A stretch of DNA of 35,084 nt from Paracoccus sp. UBA889 (GTDB lineage: Bacteria; Pseudomonadota; Alphaproteobacteria; Rhodobacterales; Rhodobacteraceae), in NCBI GenBank assembly GCA_002294185.1, contig DBFD01000067.1:1-35084 (forward strand). The letters run 5' to 3'. A program made the translations under genes and the position numbers. The notes under the pieces are model-generated. The model was not told the origin of the DNA, searched no databases, and saw only the letters and a list, made by a program, of their open reading frames with translations. This document shows positions 1-7,984 of this stretch, in pieces (the first letter of the stretch is position 1; each line of letters begins with the position of its first letter).

Positions 1-300
1 CGCTTGGTCTCACGGGTTTATTCAGTCTTCCTGTCGCGCCAAACAGATGAGCAGGCTAAGAGCATCATGATCGATGCCCTTTCGCGAGCTGTCGAACTGA
101 ACCAGAGAGCTGGACGCAGAGAGCACCTTCCGGGGCGGCTAAAGTCGTCGACATATCTTTCATCTCCCGAGTTCCTAACACCGGAGTCTGATAGGGTTAG
201 GGAGAAGCAGATCCTGGATACAGTTGGTCGCTGCATCCAGAAAACAATCGGAAGTCATGATATTCCGAAGAAACAGGTAGCAGCATTGAGTTCCGGGTAG
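1..300 (+). CDS. 3' end of an unrecognised gene, cut by the window edge
   Basis: An open frame runs in from the left edge and stops with TAG at 298-300. It encodes about 99 residues, hydrophilic and rich in Arg, Ser and Gln, with no motif I recognise. Codons before the first possible start (TTG at 4) are also open, so this is probably the C-terminal part of a longer protein rather than a 98-residue gene. Base composition is noticeably lower in GC than the rest of the window, and codons such as AGA, ATA and TTA-type choices are more frequent than in neighbours, which suggests a different origin. Function cannot be inferred. It converges with rne and is separated from it by a hairpin. Confidence 0.45.
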   Translation, partial: RLVSRVYSVFLSRQTDEQAKSIMIDALSRAVELNQRAGRREHLPGRLKSSTYLSSPEFLTPESDRVREKQILDTVGRCIQKTIGSHDIPKKQVAALSSG

Positions 301-367
301 CATGATCCCGCCACGAGGCCAGATGCACTAACTGCACATAGCAGTCGATGACGATGCGCAACGTTTG

Positions 368-402
368 GATAAGGCCGCGTGCATCTTTGGCACGGCCTTA
401 TC
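368..402. terminator. hairpin between converging genes, probable bidirectional terminator
   Basis: GATAAGGCCG (368-377) pairs perfectly with CGGCCTTATC (393-402); inside it TGC (380-382) pairs with GCA (390-392) across a two-base bulge, leaving the loop ATCTTTG. It sits between the end of the left-edge gene (+) and the end of rne (-), the expected place for a shared terminator. There is no long T-run outside the stem, so its strength is uncertain. Confidence 0.55.
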
Positions 403-477
403 TCATCGAACTATGCTTGCGGGTGGGCCTCCCACCACGCGGAATGCGTCAGGATCGAACCGCGCCCTTTTTCGGTA

Positions 478-3015
478 TCAGCGTCCCAGCGACCACCAGC
501 CGCGGCGCTTGCGCCGCGTAGTGTCAGAGCCTGCGGTCTCGGCCAACTCGGGCTCTCGGGTTTCGACCGGCTGGTCGGGCCCGGTCGTCTCGGCCGCCCC
601 ATCCTCGGCCGTCTGGGCGGGCGGTGTCGTCTGGGGCTGCACCGGCGCCGGTGGCGCTTCGGCAGGGATTTCCGGGACTGCAGAATCTGCGGTCCTGGGA
701 GCCTCGGACGGTTCGGCCGTCACAGCTTCCTGCGCGGCATCCGGGCCGGGCAGGCCCTCGGCCAGGGTTTCTTCGGCATGATCGCGCAGATCCACGACTT
801 CGGGCAGGCCTTTGGCCTGGGATGCGCCTGCGGCGTCGTCCGCCTTGCGGCCCCGCGAACGCGATCGGCGGCCCCGCGAGGCGGGCTTGCCTGCGACCGC
901 TTCGTCGCTGTCGCCGGTCTCAGGCTGGCCGTCACGCTGCCCGTCAGGTCGTGGCTGCCCGGTATCGGCGGCTTCGTTTTCCGACGGTTGGCGGCCTGCG
1001 ATCTCGTCGCTGTCGCTGTCACTGTCGGCGCTCCGTCCCGCCTCATCCGCATGGGACGAGGATTTCCGCCGCCGGCGCCGCCGGCGCTTGCGCGAGCGGC
1101 CGCCCTCGTCGTCCTCGTCCTCGCCCTCGGCATCCGGGGCGGTCTGCGACGCGGCATCCGGGGCGGTCTGCGCCCGGTATTCGGCCTGTTCCTCGACCTC
1201 GACCTCGTCCTCCTCGTCATCGATCTGCGCCATCAGGGTGGCATCGACCGACAGCGCAGCATGAGGCAGTTCGGCCACCAGGCGCGTGGCAGTCTTGAAC
1301 TTCTCGATCGCGTAATCGGGCGAGATCAGCGCCGGATCGGCCTCGATCCGCACCGAAAGACCATAGCGCCCCTCGATCACGGCGATATGTTCACGCTTGG
1401 CGTTGATCAGGAAATTCGCCACCGCAACCGGCGCCTTGACCAGCACCTCGCGGGACCGCTTGCGCGTGCCTTCCTCCTCGATCGCCCGCAGGATGGTCAG
1501 GGCAAGACTGTCGTCGCTGCGGATCAGGCCGGTGCCGTGGCAATGCGCGCAGGGTTGGGTCGTGCTTTCCAGCATCCCCGGACGCAGGCGCTGGCGGCTC
1601 ATTTCCATCAGGCCGAAACCCGAAATGCGGCCGATCTGGATGCGCGCGCGATCCGATTTCAGCCGGTCCTTCATCCGCTTCTCGACCGAGGCATTGTTCT
1701 TGCGCTCTTCCATGTCGATGAAGTCGATCACGATCAGGCCGGCCAGATCGCGCAGGCGCAGCTGGCGGGCGACCTCCTCGGCGGCTTCCAGATTGGTCTT
1801 CAGCGCCGTCTCCTCGATCGAGCCCTCCTTGGTCGCCCGACCCGAGTTCACGTCGATGGCGACCAGCGCCTCGGTCACGCCAATGACGATGTAGCCGCCC
1901 GATTTCAACTGCACCACGGGGTTGAACATGCCGCCCAGATAGCTTTCGACCTGATGGCGCGCATAAAGCGGCATCTGGTCGCTATAAAGCTTCACGTTCC
2001 TGGCATGGGACGGCATGATCATCTTCATGAAGTCCTTGGCCACGCGATAGCCACGCTCGCCCTCGACCAGCACCTCGTCGATCTCCTTGGAATAAAGATC
2101 GCGGATCGTGCGCTTGATCAGGTCGCCTTCCTCGTAGATCGGCGCGGGGGCCACGGACTTGAACGTCACCTCGCGGATCTGTTCCCACAGCCGCAACAGG
2201 TATTCGTAGTCGCGCTTGATCTCGGTCCGGGTGCGCTGGCTGCCCGCCGTGCGGATGATCAGGCCCGCGCCCTTCGGCACGTCAAGTTCGCCGGCAATAT
2301 CCTTCAGCTTCTTGCGATCGGCCGCGTTGGTGATCTTGCGGCTGATGCCGCCGCCGCGGGCGGTGTTGGGCATCAGGACGCAATAGCGGCCCGCCAGCGA
2401 CAGATAGGTGGTCAGCGCCGCGCCCTTGTTGCCGCGTTCTTCCTTGACCACCTGGACCAGCATGATCTGGCGGACCTTGATCACCTCCTGGATCTTGTAG
2501 CGGCGCGAACGCGGCTTCTTGGAGACGCGGATTTCCTCGCTGACATCCTCATCGGCCACCGATTCAATGCTGTCATCCTTGTCGACCGCATCCGATGCGC
2601 CGGCCTCTTCACCGTCGGACCGGGAATCCTCCGCGACGATCTCGTCACCATTTTCGGCCTTCTCGGCCTTTGCGGATTTGCGGCTTTTTCCGCCCCGCGA
2701 AGCCTCTTCGGCCTCTTGCGCCTCGGCATGGGCGCGTTCCTCGGCCAGCAGTGCATCGCGGTCGGCGGCGGGGATCTGGTAATAATCGGGATGGATCTCT
2801 GCGAAGGCCAGGAAGCCGTGGCGATTGCCGCCGTAATCGACAAACGCCGCCTGCAGCGAGGGTTCGACCCGCGTGACCTTTGCCAGATAGATGTTTCCCG
2901 AAATCTGCCGTCTGTTTACGGTCTCGAAATCAAATTCCTCGACCTTGGTTCCGTCGACAACGACCACCCGAGTCTCTTCGGCATGGGTTGCGTCGATCAG
3001 CATTTTCTTTGCCAT
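478..3015 (-). CDS. rne: ribonuclease E
   Basis: Endoribonuclease E, the central enzyme of mRNA decay and of rRNA and tRNA processing, usually the scaffold of a degradosome. Residue numbers here count from the upstream ATG at 3021. The protein starts with the conserved MAKKMLIDATHAEE segment, then an S1 RNA-binding domain (about 37-215) split by an acidic and lysine-rich insert (about 95-172). The DNase I-like catalytic part shows the two metal-binding aspartates in ALVAIDVNSG (D390) and LIVIDFIDMEE (D433), and the zinc-link CAHC (491-494). The C-terminal third is low-complexity, acidic with Arg-rich blocks, and ends in a Trp-containing tail, typical of alphaproteobacterial scaffolds. I chose ATG 3015 because a GAAAG purine stretch lies 8 nt before it; ATG 3021 adds only Met-Thr. 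Stop is TGA at 478-480. Length fits the family. Confidence 0.96.
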   Translation of the reverse strand: MAKKMLIDATHAEETRVVVVDGTKVEEFDFETVNRRQISGNIYLAKVTRVEPSLQAAFVDYGGNRHGFLAFAEIHPDYYQIPAADRDALLAEERAHAEAQEAEEASRGGKSRKSAKAEKAENGDEIVAEDSRSDGEEAGASDAVDKDDSIESVADEDVSEEIRVSKKPRSRRYKIQEVIKVRQIMLVQVVKEERGNKGAALTTYLSLAGRYCVLMPNTARGGGISRKITNAADRKKLKDIAGELDVPKGAGLIIRTAGSQRTRTEIKRDYEYLLRLWEQIREVTFKSVAPAPIYEEGDLIKRTIRDLYSKEIDEVLVEGERGYRVAKDFMKMIMPSHARNVKLYSDQMPLYARHQVESYLGGMFNPVVQLKSGGYIVIGVTEALVAIDVNSGRATKEGSIEETALKTNLEAAEEVARQLRLRDLAGLIVIDFIDMEERKNNASVEKRMKDRLKSDRARIQIGRISGFGLMEMSRQRLRPGMLESTTQPCAHCHGTGLIRSDDSLALTILRAIEEEGTRKRSREVLVKAPVAVANFLINAKREHIAVIEGRYGLSVRIEADPALISPDYAIEKFKTATRLVAELPHAALSVDATLMAQIDDEEDEVEVEEQAEYRAQTAPDAASQTAPDAEGEDEDDEGGRSRKRRRRRRRKSSSHADEAGRSADSDSDSDEIAGRQPSENEAADTGQPRPDGQRDGQPETGDSDEAVAGKPASRGRRSRSRGRKADDAAGASQAKGLPEVVDLRDHAEETLAEGLPGPDAAQEAVTAEPSEAPRTADSAVPEIPAEAPPAPVQPQTTPPAQTAEDGAAETTGPDQPVETREPELAETAGSDTTRRKRRGWWSLGR

Positions 3016-3028
3016 TGTCATGTCTTTC

Positions 3029-3062
3029 GCGCAGCACTGCGCCGGGCGGCGCCAGTGGCGCC
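3029..3062 (-). promoter_or_regulatory. two adjacent hairpins in the rne leader next to the start codon
   Basis: Directly upstream of the rne start are GCGCAG-CA-CTGCGC (3029-3042) and GGCGCC-agt-GGCGCC (3048-3062), both perfect inverted repeats. In the transcript they would fold just ahead of the ribosome-binding region. RNase E in enterobacteria autoregulates through structures in its long leader; a similar role here is inference from position only. Confidence 0.35.
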
Positions 3063-3372
3063 CCGGAAGTCAGGCTGCGTTGTGATGGGGACACGGGCGC
3101 GGCGGGTGCCACGACCAGTCGGGCGGCCCGGCCCATGGCCCGCCCCCCGTCTGTTCGTCCGTCCCCTGCGCGCGTCATCGCGTCTGTTCCTTGATGATGG
3201 TCCGGTTGGCCAAGGCCCGCCGAACCGCTGTCTGGTATCGCCCCGGTCGCGAGGTCTTCGCTGCCAAGGGCGGGTTTTTCCGCGTGGCACATGCCGCCCG
3301 CCAAAGGTCGGGGCCAGAGGTGCCGCGCTGCGAAACTGTTTGCGCCATGCAACCTGCGATTGAGGCCGCTTG

Positions 3373-3414
3373 GCGTATATACGCAACATAGAGGGTCAGC
3401 CGGGGAAAATTCAA
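3373..3414 (-). promoter_or_regulatory. candidate rne promoter with a 12-bp palindrome at the expected start of transcription
   Basis: On the minus strand TTGAAT (3409-3414) is followed after 18 nt by TATGTT (3385-3390), a fair housekeeping-type -35/-10 pair. Just downstream, at about the expected transcription start, lies the perfect palindrome GCGTATATACGC (3373-3384), which could be an operator. Transcription from here would give a leader of roughly 360 nt. The -10 match is moderate and no experiment supports it. Confidence 0.35.
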
Positions 3415-3686
3415 TGGGGAAAACGGCCTAGGCACAAGGATGGCGGTTTCCGGCCGGATTGCGCGACGTATCGCCACCGGTCAGGCGCCGCCTTGGCCAA
3501 CGGACAAGTGATGCGCTGCCGCTGACCGATGACAGTTTCCGCGACGTTCCGCAGTAATCTGATTTCGAGCGACAAAAACCGCCTAAAAAGCGCAACGCAT
3601 CTTCACGCAGGCTTAACACTTCTTTCACGCGACCGTCGCACCCTCGATCTACCACAGCGCCAGATGAGGCCATTGGGGAGGTCGGG
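3415..3686. other. gene-free region upstream of the hydrolase gene
   Basis: No open frame here has coding character. The stretch 3530-3640 is less GC-rich than its surroundings (for example around CTAAAAAGCG and CTTAACACTTC) and probably carries the promoter of the hydrolase that starts at 3687, but I could not pick a convincing -35/-10 pair. A good ribosome-binding site, GGGGAGG (3675-3681), lies 5 nt before that start. No repeat, RNA gene or terminator was recognised. Confidence 0.5.
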
Positions 3687-4610
3687 ATGCCCGTCGTCAG
3701 GATCAATGCCGATCACGCTCTGCCGCAGCATTTGTGGCAGGTCGCCGCCGACCTGCCCGCCGAGGCGCCCATTGTCGTGATGATCCACGGCTACCGCTAT
3801 TCGCCCTCGCAGCCGGCCCATGATCCCCATCGTCACATCCTGTCGCTCGATCCCGATCCGCGGCAGCGGCGGGCGACATCCTGGCCGCGGGCTCTGGGAT
3901 TCGGCGGCGTCCATCCCCAGGACGGACTGGCCATCGCCTTTGGCTGGGAAGCGCGGGGCACCCTGCGCGGGGCCTATCGCCGGGCGGGCCTTGCCGGGCG
4001 GTCGCTGTCGGGGCTGGTAGACCGGCTGGCGCATGCCTCGGGTCGGCCTGTGGCCGTCATCAGCCATTCCCTGGGCGCGCGCGTCGCGCTGACCGCCCTG
4101 CGCGAGGCGGTTTGCGGCACGATCGGGCGGATGATCCTTCTGACCGGAGCCGAATTTCGCGACGAAGCCGCGCGGGCCCTGGCCTCGGCCGCCGGTCGGC
4201 AGGCCGAAGTGATCAACATCACCTCGCGCGAGAACGACCTTTTCGACTTCGCGCTGGAACAATGGCTGTCGCTGGGCCGCAGGCAGGCTTTGGGTTTCGG
4301 GCTGAACCGGCCGACGCGGAACTGGGTCGATATGCAGATCGACGAGGGCGAAACGCTTGCGGCGCTGGAACGCCTTGGATTTCCGACCGAACGTCATCCG
4401 CGCCGATTGTCCCACTGGACGCCCTATCTGCGGCGCGGATTGTTCGATTTCTACCGGACCGCCCTGTTCCAGCCATGGGCGCTGCCGATGGGGCTGCTGC
4501 ACGCGCGCCTTCCCGGACGAATCGAGCCGCGCTGGTCGCGGCTTTTGTCCCGGCCCGGCCAGATGGGCGCCGCAGCCGCAAAGGCGGATGTCAGGCTGCA
4601 CGCCGGCTGA
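3687..4610 (+). CDS. alpha/beta hydrolase fold protein
   Basis: A 307-residue predicted alpha/beta hydrolase. The oxyanion-hole HG motif is visible in VVMIHGYRYSP (H34-G35), and the nucleophile elbow is SHSLG (S126-G130, nucleophile S128), a variant of GxSxG. The catalytic acid and histidine cannot be fixed by eye; D or E in the NITSRENDLFD segment (177-187) and a His in the C-terminal third (SHWTPYLR) are candidates. No signal peptide or membrane segment is seen, so it is probably cytoplasmic. Substrate unknown. Start ATG 3687 follows a GGGGAGG ribosome-binding site. The gene stands alone: rne diverges from it and the next gene converges on it. Confidence 0.8.
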   Translation: MPVVRINADHALPQHLWQVAADLPAEAPIVVMIHGYRYSPSQPAHDPHRHILSLDPDPRQRRATSWPRALGFGGVHPQDGLAIAFGWEARGTLRGAYRRAGLAGRSLSGLVDRLAHASGRPVAVISHSLGARVALTALREAVCGTIGRMILLTGAEFRDEAARALASAAGRQAEVINITSRENDLFDFALEQWLSLGRRQALGFGLNRPTRNWVDMQIDEGETLAALERLGFPTERHPRRLSHWTPYLRRGLFDFYRTALFQPWALPMGLLHARLPGRIEPRWSRLLSRPGQMGAAAAKADVRLHAG

Positions 4611-4613
4611 CAG

Positions 4614-4640
4614 AAAAATTCCGGCAGGGCCGGTCCCGCC
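4614..4640 (-). terminator. intrinsic terminator of the secreted orphan gene
   Basis: On the minus strand GGC-GGG pairs with CCC-GCC (4623-4640, one bulged base, loop ACCGG) and is followed within four bases by a T-run corresponding to the A-run at 4614-4618. It lies 10 nt past the stop codon at 4650. It could also serve the converging hydrolase gene. Confidence 0.55.
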
Positions 4641-4649
4641 GCCTTTATC

Positions 4650-5138
4650 TCAGCAATCGGGCAGTCCCGCCAGATCGGCTGCTTCGGGTTTCGGCCCGTC
4701 CTGAGGCAGGTCGGCCGGTTCAGGCCGTCCGGAAAGATCCAGTCCGCGCGCGGTCGGCGCGTGCCAGGTCTTCGATCCCGGCAGCCCACCCTGAGCATTG
4801 GTGCCGATCTGCGAACCGCCGGTTCCCCCGCTCCAACCGGTGCTGCCGGAATTGGCCGGAGACATGCCGTCATCGTCCGGTTGCGGCTGGGTCGCTGGCA
4901 CTGCCTTGCCGGCTGCGTTGTCGCATTCGCGGCTGGCGGATTTGGCAGCGGTGCCGGTCGTGGCAAGATTTCCGCCGGTCCCGTTCCCCTCCGGCTGCGC
5001 ACCGCTCGCCGCAGTTCCGGCAGCGCGCGGCTGGCCGTCTTCGGGCGCGGGGGCTGCATCTTGCGACCAGCCTGCAACCGGCAATGCCAGAGCCAGGGCC
5101 AGGGCGGCCAATCCGCCGGTCTTTCGAGGATGATCCAT
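4650..5138 (-). CDS. hypothetical secreted Ala/Gly/Pro-rich protein
   Basis: A 162-residue protein with a clear signal peptide: positively charged start (MDHPRKTGG), a hydrophobic Ala/Leu core (10-20) and a likely cleavage site near residues 24-26 (GWS-QD). The mature part is low-complexity, rich in Gly, Ala, Pro, Asp and Ser, and looks intrinsically disordered. It has two cysteines, C72 and the very last residue C162, which could form a disulfide. No domain was recognised. It is transcribed divergently from tig and ends in its own terminator, so it is a single-gene unit. Function unknown; a periplasmic or surface protein is the safest statement. Confidence 0.65.
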   Translation of the reverse strand: MDHPRKTGGLAALALALALPVAGWSQDAAPAPEDGQPRAAGTAASGAQPEGNGTGGNLATTGTAAKSASRECDNAAGKAVPATQPQPDDDGMSPANSGSTGWSGGTGGSQIGTNAQGGLPGSKTWHAPTARGLDLSGRPEPADLPQDGPKPEAADLAGLPDC

Positions 5139-5210
5139 GAGGTTGATCCCGTTCGCGTTCCAGGGCGTCGATTGGGAACGCGCTTGGGCGCCGGCGGTTC
5201 CGCAATCTGC

Positions 5211-5239
5211 TTGCAGACCCCCGCCCCCACGACTAGAAG
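5211..5239 (+). promoter_or_regulatory. candidate tig promoter
   Basis: TTGCAG (5211-5216), 17-nt spacer, TAGAAG (5234-5239). The spacing is ideal and the position, ~58 nt before the tig start, is sensible. A small inverted repeat, AGGGCG (5238-5243) and CGCCCT (5257-5262), overlaps the -10 and the expected transcript start. Confidence 0.4.
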
Positions 5240-5296
5240 GGCGGAAATTTTCAGGTCGCCCTGCTTCTGGCGGCCCTTCTGGATATGAGGACGATG

Positions 5297-6631
5297 ATGC
5301 AGGTCAAGGAAACCCGGAACGAAGGTCTGAAGCGGGGCTACCAGTTCACCCTGCCCGCCGCCGACCTGGCCGCGACGGTCGATGCCAAGCTGAAAGAGGC
5401 GCAGCCCGAGATCGAGATGAAGGGCTTTCGCAAGGGCAAGGTGCCGATGGCGATGCTGAAGAAGCAATTCGGCCCGCGCATCCTTGGCGACGCCATGCAG
5501 GAGGCCATCGATGGCGCCCTGCGCAAGCATCTGGAGGAAACCGGCGATCGCCCCGCCGCCCAGCCCGCCGTCGAGATGGAGAACGGCGAGAACTGGAAGG
5601 AAGGCGACGATGTGGTTGTCAATGTCAGCTACGAAACCCTGCCCGCCATCCCCGAAATTGACATGACCGGGCTGAAGCTGGAAAAGCTGAGCGTCCCGGC
5701 CGAGGAAGAAGCAGTGAACGAGGCGCTGGAGAACCTGGCGAAATCGGCCCAGGATTTCGACGACCGCCGCAAGGGCAGCAAGGCCAAGGACGGCGATCAG
5801 GTCGTGATCGACTTCAAGGGCTTTGTCGATGGCGAGGCGTTCGAGGGCGGAGAGGCCGCGGATTACCCGTTGGTCCTGGGCTCGAACAGCTTCATTCCGG
5901 GCTTCGAAGAACAACTGGTCGGCGCCAAGGTCGATGAGGATGTCACGGTGAAGGTCACCTTCCCGCAGGAATACGGGGCCAAGCATCTGGCCGGCAAGGA
6001 AGCGACCTTCGAATGCAAGGTGAAGGCGGTCAAGGCGCCGAAAGCCGCCGAGATCGACGACGAACTGGCCAAGAAATTCGGCGCCGAGGATCTGGACGGC
6101 CTGAAAAAGCAGATCTCGGAACGGCTGGAAACCGAATATGCCGGTGCCGCCCGCGCGGTGATGAAGCGGTCTCTGCTGGATCAGCTGGACGATCAGGTCA
6201 AATTCGAGCTGCCGGAATCGCTGGTCGAGGCCGAGGCCAACCAGATCGCTCACCAATTGTGGCACGAAGAACATCCCGAGGAGCAAGGCCACGATCACGG
6301 CGCCATCGAGCCCACAGACGAGCACCGGAAACTGGCCGAGCGCCGGGTGCGTCTGGGCCTGCTTCTGGCCGAGATCGGGCAGAAGGCCGAAGTCAGCGTG
6401 ACCGATCAGGAAATGACCCAGGCCGTCTTGCAGGCGGCGCGTCAATATCCGGGTCAGGAACGGGCCTTCTTCGAATTCGTGCAGCAGAACCAGAACATGC
6501 AGCAGCAGTTGCGCGCCCCGATCTTCGAGGACAAGGTTGTCGATCACATCGCCGAAAAGGCGCAGGTCGAGGAAAAGAAAATCAGCAAGCAGGAACTGGA
6601 AAAGGCCGTCGAGGCGCTGGACGAGCTCTGA
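5297..6631 (+). CDS. tig: trigger factor, ribosome-associated chaperone
   Basis: Trigger factor binds the ribosomal exit tunnel and holds nascent chains; it also has prolyl isomerase activity. From ATG 5297 the protein has 444 residues. The ribosome-docking signature GFRKGKVP is at residues 43-50. An FKBP-type isomerase domain follows (about 155-245, starting [16 protein letters not shown]), then a helical, acidic C-terminal chaperone domain with a His-rich patch ([13 protein letters not shown]). I chose ATG 5297 because the family begins MQVxET and a GAGGA ribosome-binding site (5287-5291) lies 5 nt upstream; in-frame ATGs at 5285 and 5294 are less likely. Usually clpP and clpX follow tig in many bacteria; that is not the case here. 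Confidence 0.97.
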   Translation: MQVKETRNEGLKRGYQFTLPAADLAATVDAKLKEAQPEIEMKGFRKGKVPMAMLKKQFGPRILGDAMQEAIDGALRKHLEETGDRPAAQPAVEMENGENWKEGDDVVVNVSYETLPAIPEIDMTGLKLEKLSVPAEEEAVNEALENLAKSAQDFDDRRKGSKAKDGDQVVIDFKGFVDGEAFEGGEAADYPLVLGSNSFIPGFEEQLVGAKVDEDVTVKVTFPQEYGAKHLAGKEATFECKVKAVKAPKAAEIDDELAKKFGAEDLDGLKKQISERLETEYAGAARAVMKRSLLDQLDDQVKFELPESLVEAEANQIAHQLWHEEHPEEQGHDHGAIEPTDEHRKLAERRVRLGLLLAEIGQKAEVSVTDQEMTQAVLQAARQYPGQERAFFEFVQQNQNMQQQLRAPIFEDKVVDHIAEKAQVEEKKISKQELEKAVEALDEL

Positions 6632-6656
6632 TCCGCTTGTGATGAACGAATCCTGA

Positions 6657-6683
6657 AAGCCGCGGCCGATGTCGCGGCTTTTT
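6657..6683 (+). terminator. intrinsic terminator of tig
   Basis: AAGCCGCG (6657-6664) and CGCGGCTT (6673-6680) form a perfect 8-bp stem with an 8-nt loop, and the T-run continues to 6683. It lies 26 nt after the tig stop codon, a textbook factor-independent terminator. Confidence 0.85.
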
Positions 6684-6764
6684 GCTGTCGCGCCATCGGC
6701 CGCGGCTCTGAGAGACGACGCCATTCTTGAACCTGAACTGCATCTCGCGGCCAAGGAAGACCCG

Positions 6765-7343
6765 ATGCCACGCGACAATCTTGGCCGGCACGTCATCCTT
6801 TCAGGCTGTTCGGGCGGCGGAAAATCGACGCTTCTCGCCGAACTGGCACGGCGGGGATTCCCCGTCGTGCCCGAGCCCGGCAGACGGATCGTCGCCCAAG
6901 AGAAGCCCGGCCATGGCAGCGCGCTTCCCTGGGCCGATCCGGAAGCCTTCGCGCGCAGGGCTATCGAGATGGCGCTTGAGGACCGGCGGGGTCTGCGTGG
7001 CGTCACCGGCTGGCTCTTTTTCGATCGCGGGCTGATCGATGCGGCCGTCGCGCTGGAACACGCGGCTGGGACACCGCTTGGCGAGACGCTCGGCGGGCGG
7101 GGGCGTTTTCACCAGCAGGTTTTTCTGACCCCGCCCTGGCCGGAAATCTACCGGACAGATGACGCGCGGCGGCACGACATGCAGGACGCCATCGATGAGT
7201 ATCACCGCCTGGTCGATGCTTTCGGGCGGCTTGGATACGATACCATCGTCCTGCCAGGAACCGATGTCGAGGCGCGGGCGGATTTCGTCCTGGCGCATCT
7301 TGCCAGCCGGCAAGATTCGTCACCCGCGATCGGCAGTGCCTGA
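6765..7343 (+). CDS. small P-loop NTPase, predicted ATPase of the AAA_28 type
   Basis: A 192-residue protein with a clear Walker A loop GCSGGGKST (residues 14-22) close to the N terminus, followed by EPGRRIV and a FFDRGLIDAAVAL segment that resembles the DR motif of small nucleotide kinases. This layout matches short stand-alone predicted ATPases/kinases rather than a large AAA+ ring protein. Substrate unknown. An open frame extends upstream to 6669, but ATG 6765 is the better start: it is preceded by AAGGAAG (6753-6759) and places the P-loop at the usual distance from the N terminus; the upstream extension also crosses the tig terminator. The gene is monocistronic or followed by DUF1489 after 72 nt. 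Confidence 0.8.
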   Translation: MPRDNLGRHVILSGCSGGGKSTLLAELARRGFPVVPEPGRRIVAQEKPGHGSALPWADPEAFARRAIEMALEDRRGLRGVTGWLFFDRGLIDAAVALEHAAGTPLGETLGGRGRFHQQVFLTPPWPEIYRTDDARRHDMQDAIDEYHRLVDAFGRLGYDTIVLPGTDVEARADFVLAHLASRQDSSPAIGSA

Positions 7344-7415
7344 CGTCGCCCGCTTTGGCCAACGGACAGGACCGGTCCGCTTGCGGCGCGTCTTCGGCCC
7401 ACCTATCTTGCGGAG

Positions 7416-7838
7416 ATGCCAGCCCCGCTCAACCTGATGAAACTCTGCGTCGGCGCCGACGGCCCCGAGGATCTGCTGCACTGGCAGAAGCAGCGTTTCC
7501 ACGAGGCGCCGGCCATTCACGTCACCCGCATGTGGCCCAGACGCGAGGCGGAACTGCTGGACGGAGGCTCGATTTACTGGGTGTTCAAGGGCGTCATGCT
7601 GGCCCGCCAGCGGCTTTTGCGGCTGGACGAAAGGCTGGGCCAGGACGGCATCCGCCGCTGCGCGCTGGTGCTGGACCGCGATCTGGTGCGCGTCGCCGCC
7701 GTGCCGCGCCGCCCGTTCCAGGGCTGGCGCTATCTGAAGGGCGACGAGGCCCCTGCCGATCTGCCTGCCGACCGCGCATCCGAGGATCCGCTGCCGCCCG
7801 ACATCGCCGCGGCCCTCGCGGCCGTCGGGCTGGTCTGA
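7416..7838 (+). CDS. DUF1489 family protein
   Basis: A 140-residue protein that matches the DUF1489 family as I remember it: an N-terminal NLMKLCVGADGPEDLLHWQ segment, then TRMWPRREAELLDGGSIYWVFKGV and RQRLLRLDE. The family is common in alphaproteobacteria and has no established function. There is no signal peptide or membrane segment. A tRNA-Gly gene begins 43 nt after the stop, on the same strand. The start ATG 7416 gives the N terminus expected for the family. Confidence 0.85.
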   Translation: MPAPLNLMKLCVGADGPEDLLHWQKQRFHEAPAIHVTRMWPRREAELLDGGSIYWVFKGVMLARQRLLRLDERLGQDGIRRCALVLDRDLVRVAAVPRRPFQGWRYLKGDEAPADLPADRASEDPLPPDIAAALAAVGLV

Positions 7839-7881
7839 CAGCCTTGACGGCGCCGCGACCAACGGCTAATCGAAACGCCAC

Positions 7882-7955
7882 GCGGGTGTAGCTCAATGGC
7901 AGAGCAGAAGCTTCCCAAGCTTACGACGAGGGTTCGATTCCCTTCACCCGCTCCA
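7882..7955 (+). tRNA. tRNA-Gly, anticodon CCC
   Basis: A full cloverleaf can be drawn. Acceptor GCGGGTG (7882-7888) pairs with CACCCGC (7945-7951); D-arm GCTC-AATGGCA-GAGC; anticodon stem GAAGC/GCTTA with loop TTCCCAA, giving anticodon CCC (reads GGG); T-arm AGGGTTCGATTCCCT. Discriminator T and encoded CCA at 7953-7955. One mismatch at the outer end of the anticodon stem is the only flaw. No attachment-site duplication or integrase is seen beside it. Confidence 0.97.
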
Positions 7956-7984
7956 CACAGCATTGTGATTGACAAGGCCGCCGG

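Noticed and set aside
379-3363. Very long plus-strand open frame opposite rne (994 codons)
   Set aside because: It is the mirror of rne in GC-rich DNA; composition is Arg/His/Leu/Gly-rich without any family motif, while rne on the minus strand is unmistakable.
4451-7006. 851-codon minus-strand open frame covering trigger factor
   Set aside because: Opposite strand of tig, which is clearly coding; no start signal or motif in the antisense frame.
7882-7955. tRNA-Gly as integration site of a mobile element
   Set aside because: No integrase and no duplicated tRNA 3' end were seen nearby; both neighbours are ordinary chromosomal genes.
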